Source: Gemmatimonadota bacterium (lineage in GTDB: Bacteria; Gemmatimonadota; Gemmatimonadetes; Longimicrobiales; Gaopeijiaceae). Taken from it: a stretch of DNA of 64,000 nt. The notes beneath the pieces were generated by a model, which searched no databases, was not told where the DNA came from, and saw only the letters and a program-made list of their open reading frames with translations. A program made the translations under genes and the position numbers. How positions within the stretch are numbered: the first letter of the stretch is position 1; the number at the start of each line of letters is the position of its first letter. Positions 54,133 to 63,669 of the stretch are shown piece by piece. Where the stretch lies: positions 45,815 to 109,814 of the forward strand of contig JAJDTB010000011.1 of NCBI GenBank assembly GCA_022827345.1, in the 5' to 3' direction.

Positions 54133-55743
54133 TCAGCCTCGGATCCGCGCGCTGAGCGGGGCCCCGAGCGCCCCGGCGACGAACACCACGAAGCACGCGA
54201 GGCCGAGCACATCCCCGAGCCGCGTGAACAGGGTGGTGCCGGACCGGGGGAAGACCTCGAGCACGGCCACGCCCGCCTCCCCGGGCTCCAGCACAGACCC
54301 GTCTCCTTCGCCCGCGGGCGAGACCGCGAAGCTGTAGCCGGTCGCGCCGGCCTGGATCAGCGTCATCCGGTTCTCGATCGCCCGCAGCCGCCCGAGCGTC
54401 GCGTGCTGCCAGTATGCCCAGGTGGTGCGGAAGGGACGCTCCGGGTCGAGCCAGTCGTCGTTGGACAGCACCAGCAGCCAGTCCGCTCCCGCCCGGACCA
54501 GTGATCGCGCCGTCTCGCCGTAGGCGGAGTCGTAGCAGATCATGGTGCCCGCCGACCACCCGTCGGCCGTCAGCGGCCGCGGATCCCCGCCCGTCGCGTA
54601 TCCCCGGTACGGGATCCCCAGCGCCGCTCCCGGCCAGGCGTATCCCTCGAGTCCCGGAACCAGGCGTGTCTTGCGGTACGCCTCCGACGGCGGCCGTCCC
54701 GGGGCCTGGAGGAACGCTGCGTTGTACCAAAGGGTGTCGCCGCCCTCACTGACCGCGGCGTCCATCGCGCCGCTGATCACCGGCACGCCCAGGGCCTCGG
54801 CGAAGGCCGCCAGCTCGATCCCCGTGGGGGTCGGGCCCCGGGGCGCCAGCTCGCCCGGCACGCGACGGATGGACCCGTCCCCCACAGTCAACCCGGAATC
54901 GCGCGCCGGGTCGCGCAGGGGAGCCGCGAGGAACCGCTCCGGAAAGACCACCACGTCGACGGGCTCGGCCGCGATCAGTTCCCGGAGCGGTGCCAGCCAG
55001 CGATCGAGGCCCCCATCGTCCCTCCCCGGCTGCACCACCGCCACCCTCGCCGCCGCCTCACCGTCCACGACAGCGGCTTGGCGAAGGTACCCGGCCGGAA
55101 CCGGGGCGACGACCAGCAGCCCGGTGAGGACCGCGCGCCGGATCGGGAAGGGGCGCGGGCGCAGGGTGAACGCCCAGGCAAGGCACGCTCCCGACGCAAC
55201 GGTCCAGAACCCCAGGAGCCGGGCGCCGAGGAGTTCCGAGCCGGCTGCCAGGGCGGGATGCCAGGCCAGGGAGTTCCCCGCGTTCAGCCACGCGTACGGC
55301 ACGCCGGGCACGCGGGCGGCAATCCACTCGAACCCCGTCCAGCAGGCGGCGAGCGCCAGGGGGAGGGGCCACCGCTTGCGGCCGTGCAGGAAGGTGGCCG
55401 CCAGGCACGCGGCGCCGGCGACCAGGCCGATGAGCACCAGTACGAGCAGGTAGGTGGGGACGGCCAGCGAGGTCCTCCACGAGAGCGCGGGAACCATCCA
55501 GTACAGCCCGATGCCGTGGGCGATGACCGCCGCCGTGAACCCGTGCCGGAAGGGAGCCAGCGGCGCGGCGGCAGGGTCGCGCATCGCGCGCGCGAGCGCC
55601 ACGGCCAGCGGCGTGAAGGCCACGAACGGGAGCAGCGGCCCGCCGTGGGGAGAGAACGTCGCACCCGCCGCGACACCGGTCGCCACCGCGAAAACCGAGC
55701 CCTCCAACGCAGCTCTCTGTAATGTAAACTTTACATTTGTCAT
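54133..55743 (-). CDS. lnt: Apolipoprotein N-acyltransferase
   Basis: Lnt adds the third acyl chain to lipoproteins in the inner membrane. The 536-residue protein has N-terminal membrane helices (to about residue 215) and a nitrilase-like domain. The catalytic triad is visible as Glu in [13 protein letters not shown], Lys in [16 protein letters not shown] and Cys in [13 protein letters not shown] final membrane helix follows ([15 protein letters not shown]). ATG 55743 has no ribosome site and sits in the loop of a 12-bp inverted repeat; TTG 55707 would also give a complete protein. LolA, encoded nearby, works in the same lipoprotein pathway. Confidence 0.92.
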   Translation of the reverse strand: MTNVKFTLQRAALEGSVFAVATGVAAGATFSPHGGPLLPFVAFTPLAVALARAMRDPAAAPLAPFRHGFTAAVIAHGIGLYWMVPALSWRTSLAVPTYLLVLVLIGLVAGAACLAATFLHGRKRWPLPLALAACWTGFEWIAARVPGVPYAWLNAGNSLAWHPALAAGSELLGARLLGFWTVASGACLAWAFTLRPRPFPIRRAVLTGLLVVAPVPAGYLRQAAVVDGEAAARVAVVQPGRDDGGLDRWLAPLRELIAAEPVDVVVFPERFLAAPLRDPARDSGLTVGDGSIRRVPGELAPRGPTPTGIELAAFAEALGVPVISGAMDAAVSEGGDTLWYNAAFLQAPGRPPSEAYRKTRLVPGLEGYAWPGAALGIPYRGYATGGDPRPLTADGWSAGTMICYDSAYGETARSLVRAGADWLLVLSNDDWLDPERPFRTTWAYWQHATLGRLRAIENRMTLIQAGATGYSFAVSPAGEGDGSVLEPGEAGVAVLEVFPRSGTTLFTRLGDVLGLACFVVFVAGALGAPLSARIRG

Positions 55744-55755
55744 GTTTACATTACA
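55718..55755. promoter_or_regulatory. 12-bp inverted repeat over the lnt start codon
   Basis: TGTAATGTAAAC (55718-55729) and GTTTACATTACA (55744-55755) are exact reverse complements separated by 14 bases. A second perfect palindrome, AATGTAAACTTTACATT (55721-55737), overlaps the first. The annotated lnt ATG (55741-55743) lies in the loop next to the stem. The site could be a protein operator, an mRNA hairpin that controls initiation, or both. The AT content is far above that of the flanks. Confidence 0.6.
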
Positions 55756-55854
55756 TAGCTCGTTTCCAGCGTCCCGCTCGGTGGGTTGTCCACCGGACGA
55801 ACGGACGTGGCATGCCCCGTTTCGTCGCGCCCGGCCGACTCGGCCCTTCGCCGC

Positions 55855-56877
55855 TCAGGTCAGCTTAACCTCGCGGCCCTCGCGCGCCGAATCGTACGCG
55901 GCCTCGATGAGCCTCATCAGTGTCTCCTGCTCGGTGGGCAGGCGCGCCGCCGCCGTACCCGCCGCAACCCTGACGAACTCGTCGAGCAGGCGCCGGAAAC
56001 CGTTGGTGAACAGGTCCTCGCCTCCGCGGGGGATCGGCTGCCGCGGCGTCACGTCCACCGTGCGGCCGCCGACCTGGCGGTAGATCGACAGCGGTGACAT
56101 CCGGGCCCCGCCCTCTGAGCCGAAGATCCAGAGCCGGTGCCGGTCCTCGGGCGCGTGCAGACGCCAGCTCGCGGACAGGGTCACGGCGACGCCGTCGCGG
56201 GTGACGGCGAAGAGGTGCGCCTCCTCCTCCACATCGAACCCGTCGCCCCGGGTCGTCGCCGACACGCGGTCCACCTCGGGGTACCCCAGCACCCACAGCG
56301 CGAGGTCGAGCGCGGGAACGCCCAGATCCATCAGCGCCCCTCCGCCCGCTTCCAGCGCGCGCCGGCGCCAGCCCGTCCGGGGCCGGCGGACGGCACGGTT
56401 CAGCCAGGTGACCCGGACCGTCCCCAGTTCCCCCAGCGCGCCTTCGGCGACCGCCGAACGCAGTGCCCGCACGTTGGCCTGGTAGCGGTGCGACAGGCCC
56501 AGAACCAGCCCGATCCCCGTCTCGTCCGCAGCTTTCACCAGCTGGCGCACTCCGCCGGGCGACAGCGCCAGCGGGCGTTCCACCAGGACGTGCTTCCCGG
56601 CCTTGAGACAGTCGGCGGCGAAGTCCTCGTGCAGGAAGCTGGGTGCACAGATCACGACGCCGTCGAGGTCGTCGGCGGCGATCATTTCCTCGTCGCTCAT
56701 CACCCGCGGCACGCCGAAGCGCTGTGCCACCGCCCGCGCCTTCGCACCGTCCAGATCCGCGAGGGCCGTCAACTCCACGTCACTGCGTTCCGACAGGATC
56801 GGCAGGTGCGTGAGCTGACTGATCGCACCGGTCCCGATCACCCCGACCCTTACCCGCGCCCGCCCGGTTTCACGCAT
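55855..56877 (-). CDS. Gfo/Idh/MocA-family oxidoreductase
   Basis: The 340-residue protein has the NAD(P)-binding N-terminal domain (VGVIGTGAISQLTHLPIL near residue 11; ICAPSFLHEDFAADCLKAG near 76) and the C-terminal alpha/beta domain of sugar-type dehydrogenases. The usual EKP catalytic lysine motif reads ERP here (HVLVERPLAL), so the catalytic Lys is Arg. The family GGGALMDLGVPALDLALW block is intact. The stop is 112 bp from the lnt start and the gene overlaps rimO by eight bases. The substrate is unknown. Confidence 0.85.
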   Translation of the reverse strand: MRETGRARVRVGVIGTGAISQLTHLPILSERSDVELTALADLDGAKARAVAQRFGVPRVMSDEEMIAADDLDGVVICAPSFLHEDFAADCLKAGKHVLVERPLALSPGGVRQLVKAADETGIGLVLGLSHRYQANVRALRSAVAEGALGELGTVRVTWLNRAVRRPRTGWRRRALEAGGGALMDLGVPALDLALWVLGYPEVDRVSATTRGDGFDVEEEAHLFAVTRDGVAVTLSASWRLHAPEDRHRLWIFGSEGGARMSPLSIYRQVGGRTVDVTPRQPIPRGGEDLFTNGFRRLLDEFVRVAAGTAAARLPTEQETLMRLIEAAYDSAREGREVKLT

Positions 56878-58324
56878 CGATCAATCTCCCGGTCAAATCG
56901 TAGTCGTCGGCCGCCACGATCTCCACCTCGACGATGTCGCCCGGCCGCACGCCGTTCGCCGAAGTCAGGAAGGTCTGTCCGTCCACTTCCACCGCCTGCC
57001 CCTGCGTGCGCCCCACCGCGTCGTGGCCGGGGTTTCCGGGGGTGAGTTCGTCCACGAGCATCCAGTCGCGGCTTCCGACTCTCTGCAGATTCGATTCATA
57101 TGACAGCTCCCGCTGTCGCTCCATCACCATGTCCAGCCGTTCCGCCTTGATCTCCTCGGGCACCTGGCCGGGCATGGCGGCGGCGGCCGTGCCCTCTTCC
57201 ACCGAGTAGGCGAACGCCCCGACGCGGTCGAAGCGGATCTCCTCGAGGAAGTCCATCATCACGCGCACGTCGTCGTCGGTCTCGCCCGGGAAGCCCACGA
57301 TGACGGTGGTGCGCAGGGTGAGATCGTCGATTTCGTCCCGCAGCCACCGCACCCGCTCGCGCACGGTGTCCTGGCGCTCGGGACGGCGCATGCGGGCGAG
57401 GATGCGGTCGCTGCCATGCTGCAGCGGCATGTCCAGATAGGGCAGCAGCCGCGGTTCGCGCGCGAGCAGCGACACCAGCCGCGGGGTGATCCCCGACGGG
57501 TACATGTACAGGAGCCGGTACCAGTCCACTCCGGTCCCGTCCAGCAGCGCCTCGAGGAGGTCGTGCAGCAGGGGCGCCGAGCGGTCGTGCCGCCACAGGT
57601 CGCGCCCGTACCAGGTCGTGTCCTGCGAGATCAGGTTGAGCTCGCGCACACCCTGCTCGCCCAGCGCGCGCGCCTCTGCCACCAGTGTGGACAGGTCCGC
57701 CGAGCGGTGCAGGCCGCGCATGTGGGGAATGGCGCAGAAGGCGCAGCGGTGGTCACAGCCCTCGCTCACCTTCAGGTACGACACGTGGCGGGTCTCGGTG
57801 GCCAGTACGCGCAGCGGCTGTTCCATGGTGGGCACGAAGGCGTCGCCGATGAGGCCGCGGGAGCGCAGTTCGGGGACCAGGCGTCCCATTTCGGCGATGC
57901 CGAGGAAGAGGTCGACCTCGGGGATCTCCGCCGCCAGTTCGTCCCGGTACCGCTGCACCATGCACCCCACCGCCACCACCGCGCCGACCTGGCCGCGCGC
58001 CTTCAACTCGCAGGCGCTCAGGATCGTGTCGATCGACTGTTCCTTGGCCTCCGCGATGAAGCCGCAGGTGTTCACGACCACCACCTCGGCGCTTTCCACA
58101 TCGCTCGTCACCCTCGCGCCCGACGCGGCCAGCGCCGCCATCATGTGCTCGGAATCGACCGTGTTCTTGTCGCATCCAAGCGTCACCAGGCCCATCCGCG
58201 GACCGTCCTCGGGGCCGATCGCGAAGGACCGCGGGTCGACGGCCTGGACATCGGCGCTCACATCCGGCCGGACCGGACCGGCGCTGACGGGAAAGACGGG
58301 GAGGTCCCGCGTGCGCAGCCTCAT
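56870..58324 (-). CDS. rimO: Ribosomal protein S12 methylthiotransferase RimO
   Basis: RimO methylthiolates an Asp of ribosomal protein S12 using two 4Fe-4S clusters. The 484-residue protein has the N-terminal methylthiotransferase domain (GLVTLGCDKNTVDSEHMM near residue 45; VVVNTCGFIAEAKEQSID; AVGCMVQRY), the radical-SAM motif CDHRCAFCAIP near 190, LYMYPSG and YLDMPLQHGSD. A C-terminal TRAM domain follows. ATG 58324 overlaps the lolA stop (ATGA). An N-terminal tail of about 40 residues precedes the first conserved block. Confidence 0.94.
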   Translation of the reverse strand: MRLRTRDLPVFPVSAGPVRPDVSADVQAVDPRSFAIGPEDGPRMGLVTLGCDKNTVDSEHMMAALAASGARVTSDVESAEVVVVNTCGFIAEAKEQSIDTILSACELKARGQVGAVVAVGCMVQRYRDELAAEIPEVDLFLGIAEMGRLVPELRSRGLIGDAFVPTMEQPLRVLATETRHVSYLKVSEGCDHRCAFCAIPHMRGLHRSADLSTLVAEARALGEQGVRELNLISQDTTWYGRDLWRHDRSAPLLHDLLEALLDGTGVDWYRLLYMYPSGITPRLVSLLAREPRLLPYLDMPLQHGSDRILARMRRPERQDTVRERVRWLRDEIDDLTLRTTVIVGFPGETDDDVRVMMDFLEEIRFDRVGAFAYSVEEGTAAAAMPGQVPEEIKAERLDMVMERQRELSYESNLQRVGSRDWMLVDELTPGNPGHDAVGRTQGQAVEVDGQTFLTSANGVRPGDIVEVEIVAADDYDLTGRLIDA

Positions 58325-59064
58325 CGGTCGCCGCGCCTTGCAAATCCGGCGCCCGGCAGCTCCCGCTGCTCGCCGGGGCCCGTCAGCGGACTGCCGGGGC
58401 GGGCTCCGGGGCCGCGGGGACTCATGACGCGCGCTCCCTGCGGCACCTCGAAGACGAACGTCCCGGGCTGGATGTACGGGTCCAGGTCGACATCGCGGAG
58501 CATCAGGGTGCGTACCTTGTTGTCCTCGTGGATCTCCAGCCGCCGGATCACGTGGCTCTCCACGTCCAGCCACAGCCGCGCCGCGCGGTACCCCGTCGGC
58601 GTGAGGGGCGTCAGCGAGACGACGCGGCAGTCCCGGCCGTCCACCGCTTCGATTCCACCCGTCTCGGCTTCGTACTTCGCACCCGGATCCTCCAGGAACT
58701 CGCGGAAGAAGTCCTCCCGGCCCGGCGAGTCCGACACCGGGTGCCGCATGACCTGATCTGCGACGGCGCTGGGGTAGTACACCCAGATGTAGTCCCCGTC
58801 GGACACCACCATGTCCCCATCCGGGTCGGTGAACCGCATCGAGAAGAGGTTGGGGCGGCGCTGGCACACCTGCCCGGCGCTCTCGATCGACCGGCGCAGG
58901 GGCCTGATCTCGATGACCTGCTCGAAGTCCGCACAGATCGCCTGCACCTCGCGATAGTGCGCGGCCGCCTGCTCCAGCGGACGAATCGACTCCTGGGCCA
59001 CCGCGGCCGCGGCGGACCATGCCAGCGTGGCCAGGGAAAGGCTCACCCGCCTCAGCCGGGACAT
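58321..59064 (-). CDS. lolA: Outer-membrane lipoprotein carrier protein LolA
   Basis: LolA ferries lipoproteins across the periplasm. The 247-residue precursor has a signal peptide (residues 1-23, ending AVAQ) and the LolA half-barrel pattern (ADFEQVIEIRPL; NLFSMRFTDPDGDMVVSDGD; IWVYYPSA; LWLDVESHVIRRLEI; GTFVFEVPQGARVM). A Pro/Gly-rich tail of about 30 residues extends the usual C-terminus. It overlaps the end of ftsK by 13 bases. Confidence 0.9.
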   Translation of the reverse strand: MSRLRRVSLSLATLAWSAAAAVAQESIRPLEQAAAHYREVQAICADFEQVIEIRPLRRSIESAGQVCQRRPNLFSMRFTDPDGDMVVSDGDYIWVYYPSAVADQVMRHPVSDSPGREDFFREFLEDPGAKYEAETGGIEAVDGRDCRVVSLTPLTPTGYRAARLWLDVESHVIRRLEIHEDNKVRTLMLRDVDLDPYIQPGTFVFEVPQGARVMSPRGPGARPGSPLTGPGEQRELPGAGFARRGDR

Positions 59065-61580
59065 ATTTCGTCCAGGGTATCGAGCCCGATCAGCACCTCG
59101 CGCGGCTTGGAACCGTCCGGCGGGCCCAGCACACCGGCGTCGTGCAGCTGGTCGACGATGCGGGCCGCGCGCCCGTACCCGATCCGCAGCCGCCGCTGCA
59201 GCAGTGACGTCGATCCGGCCTTCTGCTGGATGCACGTCATCGCGGCCTCACGGAAAAGGTCGTCCCAGTCGCCCCACGCCGTTCCCTCCTCCACCCCTTC
59301 GCCCTCCCCCTCCAGCGCCCTGATCTGCTCGAGGATGTCGCCCTCGTCGCTCTTCACCCGCGCCTTGAGCGCCTCCAGGGTGTCCGCCTGCTCGCGGTAC
59401 CACTTCATCAGCGCCTCGGTCTCTTCGGTGGAGATGAAGGCGCCCTGCATGCGCACGGGTTCGCTCTGGCCCGGCGGCAGGAAAAGCATGTCCCCGTACC
59501 CGAGGAGCGAATCGGCCCCGTTCTGGTCGAGAATCGTGCGCGAGTCGGTTTTCGACGCGACGCGGAAGGCGATCCGGCAGGGGAAGTTCGCCTTGATCAG
59601 CCCGGTGATCACATTGACGCTCGGGCGCTGGGTGGCGACCAGCAGGTGGATGCCGATCGCGCGCGCCTTCTGGGCCAGCTGCGTGAGCGGCTTCTCCACT
59701 TCGGCCTGCACGGTCATCATCAGGTCGGCGAGCTCGTCCACCACGACCACGATCCAGGGCAGCGTGCCGCCCCTGTACTTCCAGCTGTCCGGCTCCTCCT
59801 CGGGTCCATCGGGCTCGGGAAGCTTGAGCTCGACCCCCTGCTCCACCCGGTCGTTGAACTCCTTGAGCGAGCGCACGCCGTTGGCGCTCAGCATGGTGTA
59901 GCGCCGCTCCATCTCCATCACGGCCCACTTGAGCACCCCGGCGGCCTCCTTCGGATCCGTAACCACCGGATGACGGAGGTGGGGAAGGTCGGCGTAGGCC
60001 GAGAGCTCCACCATCTTGGGGTCGATCAGGAGCAGCCGGAGCCGGTCGGGACCGTGACGGTAGACCAGGCTGGTGATGATGGTATTGAGGCACACCGACT
60101 TGCCCGAGCCCGTCGCGCCGGCGATCAGCGCATGGGGCATCCTGGTGAGGTCCGTGACATACGGGTTGCCGGTGAGGTCCTTGCCCATCGCCAGCGGCAG
60201 CGCGCTGCGCGAGCGGGAGAAGGCGGGCGCCTCGAGAATCTCGCGCAACCGCACGATCTCCGGACGCGGATTCGGGATCTCGACCCCGATCGCCCCCTTG
60301 CCCGGGATCGGCGCCACGATGCGGACGCTGCGCGCGCGCATGGCCAGCGCGAGGTCGGCGTCGAGGTTGGCGATCCGGTTCACCTTGACGCCGGGAGCCG
60401 GCTTGACCTCGTACTGGGTGACCGCCGGCCCCGTCGTGCGCCCCGTGATCTCGCACTCGATCTTGAATGTCTCAAGCGTCTTGACGAGGACGCCGCCCAG
60501 GCGGTCCAGCTCCTGCTCCATCCCGAACCGGTTCTCGTGCTCGGGGGCGGTGAGCAGGCCGAAGTGCGGCCGCGGGTAGTCGGCCGGCACGTCGCCGCCC
60601 ATGGGGTCCTCGAGCTCGTCGTCCCGAAGCTCCTCGAAGTGGCTCCCGGTCGGCGGCGGGACGAAGCCGGCGTCGTCGGCCGCCCCTTCATCGTCCTTCT
60701 CGGCCGCGACCGCCGTTGCCGTCTGCTCCGGACCGGTCGACGCGACAGCCGCCCCCGGGGTCTCCGCATCCTGCCCCGCCCCGGCCTGATCGGCGTCGGG
60801 TGATTCCTCGCCGAGGTCCCCATACGGCACCTTGCGCGCCGCGGCCTTCTCCTCGGCGGCCCTTCGCACGGCTTCCTTCCGCGCCCTGGCCGCCCGCCGG
60901 CGCTCCGCGAGCCGCTCCAGCCACCCCCTGGTCGCCGTCCCGGTCTTGATCGCGCCCCATTTGGTCCCCTCCAGGACCTTTCCGAGCCCGAGCGCCGGCG
61001 GACGCAGCGGATTGAAGCGGAACGCCGCAATCGAGGTCACCACCACACCCGCGGCGAAGATCACCCAGGCGCCCAGCCAGCCCGTGGTGCGGCGCAGGGG
61101 CGCCCCGATCACCGTGCCCAGCCAGCCGGTGGCCGATTCGCCCCCTTCGACGAGGAAGCCGCCGAACGGCAGGAGGATGACCAGCGCAAGGGCAAGGATC
61201 CACAGGCTGCGCCGGGGGCCCTCCGACCACCAGCCGCCGACGGACGCGCCGCCCGCCAGCAGCCCCACGGGAACGGCCACGCAGCCCAGGCCGAGCCAGT
61301 TGAGGAGAAAGCGGTTGACGATATCGCCCAAATCGCCCATGGGGTTGCCCGCCGGGAAGATATCCGCGACGCGCGCGCCCAGCAGATCGAGCGGGAAGAG
61401 GGCGGCCGCGATCAGAAAGGCAACGACGGCCAGGAGCACGGCAAGCGTGCCGCCGAAATCGCGCCCGGATCCCCCCGGCCGCGATTTCTTGCGCGGCCCC
61501 TTGCCGCCTCTTGCAGCCCTCCGCCGTCCGGCCGCCGCGCCACCCTTCCTGCCTCGTCCGGCGGACCTCGGTGGGGACAC
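59052..61580 (-). CDS. ftsK: DNA translocase FtsK/SpoIIIE
   Basis: FtsK pumps chromosomal DNA through the closing septum. The 842-residue protein has a basic tail, about four membrane helices (residues 45-190), an Ala/Glu-rich linker (about 225-340) and the motor domain. Walker A GATGSGKS lies near residue 490, Walker B VVVVDELADLMM near 615, and ATQRPSVNVITGLIKANFP follows. The C-terminal gamma winged helix (STSLLQRRLRIGYGRAARIVDQL) would read polar DNA motifs. GTG 61580 starts one base after the comB stop. Confidence 0.95.
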   Translation of the reverse strand: MSPPRSAGRGRKGGAAAGRRRAARGGKGPRKKSRPGGSGRDFGGTLAVLLAVVAFLIAAALFPLDLLGARVADIFPAGNPMGDLGDIVNRFLLNWLGLGCVAVPVGLLAGGASVGGWWSEGPRRSLWILALALVILLPFGGFLVEGGESATGWLGTVIGAPLRRTTGWLGAWVIFAAGVVVTSIAAFRFNPLRPPALGLGKVLEGTKWGAIKTGTATRGWLERLAERRRAARARKEAVRRAAEEKAAARKVPYGDLGEESPDADQAGAGQDAETPGAAVASTGPEQTATAVAAEKDDEGAADDAGFVPPPTGSHFEELRDDELEDPMGGDVPADYPRPHFGLLTAPEHENRFGMEQELDRLGGVLVKTLETFKIECEITGRTTGPAVTQYEVKPAPGVKVNRIANLDADLALAMRARSVRIVAPIPGKGAIGVEIPNPRPEIVRLREILEAPAFSRSRSALPLAMGKDLTGNPYVTDLTRMPHALIAGATGSGKSVCLNTIITSLVYRHGPDRLRLLLIDPKMVELSAYADLPHLRHPVVTDPKEAAGVLKWAVMEMERRYTMLSANGVRSLKEFNDRVEQGVELKLPEPDGPEEEPDSWKYRGGTLPWIVVVVDELADLMMTVQAEVEKPLTQLAQKARAIGIHLLVATQRPSVNVITGLIKANFPCRIAFRVASKTDSRTILDQNGADSLLGYGDMLFLPPGQSEPVRMQGAFISTEETEALMKWYREQADTLEALKARVKSDEGDILEQIRALEGEGEGVEEGTAWGDWDDLFREAAMTCIQQKAGSTSLLQRRLRIGYGRAARIVDQLHDAGVLGPPDGSKPREVLIGLDTLDEICPG

Positions 61581-61581
61581 G

Positions 61582-62304
61582 CTACCGCAATGGGGCAGTT
61601 ATGACTCGATCGCACATCATAGGTACAATCTTATGCCTGTCGGCCCCTGCGCACAGTGCCAGATCGCCTCCGAGGCCCACATCGACCAGGGCCTTCCCCG
61701 CCTCGGTGTCCGCCAGCATCTCGCCCGACACTTCGTGCAGCCCGGCCAGTTCCACCGCTGCGCGCGCCCGTTCGTCCATCGCCACCGGCCCCGTCCAGCC
61801 GTCCAGCACGCGGCGCAGGATGTGCCCGGCGCACACGGTGTCGTCCAGGGCGAAGCCCCCTGCCTTCCCCGCGCACACGACGACGACGGAGGCGTCACCG
61901 CGGACAGCATCCGCGACGGCGCCGAGGTTCAGAAAGGACGCCGCCAGGACGCGGTCCGCGCCCGCGGCCGCCATCAGCGCCCTGGTGCCGTTGGTGGTCG
62001 TCATCACCAGATGCCTGCCCGCGACGGCCTCCCGGGTGAACTCCGCGGGCGAGTTGCCCAGGTCGAAGCCCTCGATGCGGAGCCCGCGCCGCTCGCCGCA
62101 GAGCAGCGCACCGCCGCCGTCCAGGTTGTCCCGGATGCTCTCGGCCTCCTCGATGGAGATGGCGGGCAGGACCCCGCGCGCGCCGTTTGCCAGCGCCTCG
62201 ACGATGCACGAGGTCGCGCGCACCACGTCGATAACGACGGCGGTGGCCCCGTCGACCGACTCGGGCCTCACCTCGGCGGGGGTGAAACAGACGCTGAGCT
62301 TCAC
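61582..62304 (-). CDS. 2-phosphosulfolactate phosphatase family protein (ComB)
   Basis: ComB removes phosphate from 2-phosphosulfolactate in coenzyme M or sulfolactate synthesis. The 240-residue protein shows [21 protein letters not shown] near residue 22, [21 protein letters not shown] near 66, [16 protein letters not shown] near 100 and [20 protein letters not shown] near 140, all family hallmarks. No comA or comC gene is nearby. GTG 62304 overlaps the accC stop (GTGA). Its real substrate in a bacterium without the rest of the pathway is open. Confidence 0.85.
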   Translation of the reverse strand: MKLSVCFTPAEVRPESVDGATAVVIDVVRATSCIVEALANGARGVLPAISIEEAESIRDNLDGGGALLCGERRGLRIEGFDLGNSPAEFTREAVAGRHLVMTTTNGTRALMAAAGADRVLAASFLNLGAVADAVRGDASVVVVCAGKAGGFALDDTVCAGHILRRVLDGWTGPVAMDERARAAVELAGLHEVSGEMLADTEAGKALVDVGLGGDLALCAGADRHKIVPMMCDRVITAPLR

Positions 62305-63656
62305 CGGCCTCGCGTCCGGTCCTGGAAGCGCTGCACGAAGCTGGTGTCGACGTCGCCCTGCCTGAACTCCTCGTCCCGGGTGATGGCCGCCAGGTAGTCG
62401 ATCGTCGTCGGGATGCCCTCGACCACGAACGACTCGAGCGCCTCGCGCCCCCGCACCACCGCCTCGCGCCGGGTGTTCCCCCACACGATGAGCTTGGCGA
62501 GGAGGGAGTCGTAGAAGGGCGGCACGCGGTAGCCCGTATAGATGTGGGTGTCGACGCGCACGCCGGGGCCTCCCGGCTGGTGCAGGGTGCTGATAAGGCC
62601 GGGCGAGGGGGCGAAATCGCGCGCCGGGTCCTCGGCGTTGATGCGGAACTCGATGGCGTGGCCGCGGTGCTCCTGCTCCCCGGGGGGGAAGGACAGCGGT
62701 TCGCCCGCGGCGACCCGGATCTGCTCCTTGACGAGGTCCAGCCCCGTCGTGGCTTCGGTAACGGGGTGCTCGACCTGGATGCGCGTGTTCATCTCGATGA
62801 AGAAGAACTCGCCGGAGCGGTCGAGGAGGAACTCCACGGTTCCGGCCCCGACGTAGCCGATCGCCTCGGCCGCCTTGACCGCCGCCTCGCCCATCTCGGC
62901 CCTCAGCTCCGGTGTGAGCGCGGGCGAGGGCGACTCCTCCACCAGCTTCTGGTGGCGCCGCTGGATCGAACAGTCCCGCTCACCCAGGTGCACGACCCTG
63001 CCCTGCCGGTCGCCGAAGATCTGGAACTCGACGTGGCGGGGCCGTTCGATGCACCGCTCCAGGTACATCCCGCCGTCGCCGAACGCCGCCTGCGCCTCGG
63101 CCCGCGCAGCCGCGAAGTTGCGGCGAAAGGAGCCGTCGTAGCCGGCGATGCGCATCCCCTTGCCGCCGCCGCCCGCCGCCGCCTTGATCATCACGGGGTA
63201 TCCGATCTCGCGGGCGACCCGGTGCGCCTCCCCCTCGTCATCGATGATCCCGCCCGAGCCCGGCACCACCGGAACGCCCGCCGCGCGCATGGTCTCGCGG
63301 GCGACCGCCTTGTCGCCCATCGACCGGATCTGCTCCGGCGTCGGCCCCACGAACACCAGCTCCGAGCGCTGGCAGATCTCGGCGAACTCCGCGTTCTCGG
63401 CGAGAAAGCCGTACCCGGGATGCACCGCCTCCGCCCCCGTGATCTCCGCCGCGGCGATGATCCGCGGCACCTTCAGGTACGACTGCGCGGCGCGGGCCGG
63501 TCCGATGCACACGGCCTCGTCGGCGAAGCGCACGTGCAGCGACTCCTGATCGGCCTCGGAGTGCACGGCCACGGTCGCGATGTCGAGTTCACGGCACGCC
63601 CGCACGATGCGCAGCGCGATTTCACCCCGGTTGGCGATCAGCAGCTTTTCGAACAT
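62301..63656 (-). CDS. accC: Biotin carboxylase subunit of acetyl-CoA carboxylase
   Basis: AccC carboxylates the biotin on AccB with ATP and bicarbonate, the first step of fatty-acid synthesis. The 451-residue protein shows [35 protein letters not shown], the glycine-rich ATP loop [12 protein letters not shown] near residue 160, [16 protein letters not shown] near 230 and [18 protein letters not shown] near 287. It lies 13 bases downstream of accB. An open frame upstream of ATG 63656 is not used. Confidence 0.97.
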   Translation of the reverse strand: MFEKLLIANRGEIALRIVRACRELDIATVAVHSEADQESLHVRFADEAVCIGPARAAQSYLKVPRIIAAAEITGAEAVHPGYGFLAENAEFAEICQRSELVFVGPTPEQIRSMGDKAVARETMRAAGVPVVPGSGGIIDDEGEAHRVAREIGYPVMIKAAAGGGGKGMRIAGYDGSFRRNFAAARAEAQAAFGDGGMYLERCIERPRHVEFQIFGDRQGRVVHLGERDCSIQRRHQKLVEESPSPALTPELRAEMGEAAVKAAEAIGYVGAGTVEFLLDRSGEFFFIEMNTRIQVEHPVTEATTGLDLVKEQIRVAAGEPLSFPPGEQEHRGHAIEFRINAEDPARDFAPSPGLISTLHQPGGPGVRVDTHIYTGYRVPPFYDSLLAKLIVWGNTRREAVVRGREALESFVVEGIPTTIDYLAAITRDEEFRQGDVDTSFVQRFQDRTRGR

Positions 63657-63669
63657 GCGGCGGCTCGGG

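Noticed and set aside
56870..59020. Extension of rimO over lolA to 716 codons
   Set aside because: The ATG at 58324 overlaps the lolA stop and starts the recognisable protein; the extension is only an open frame.
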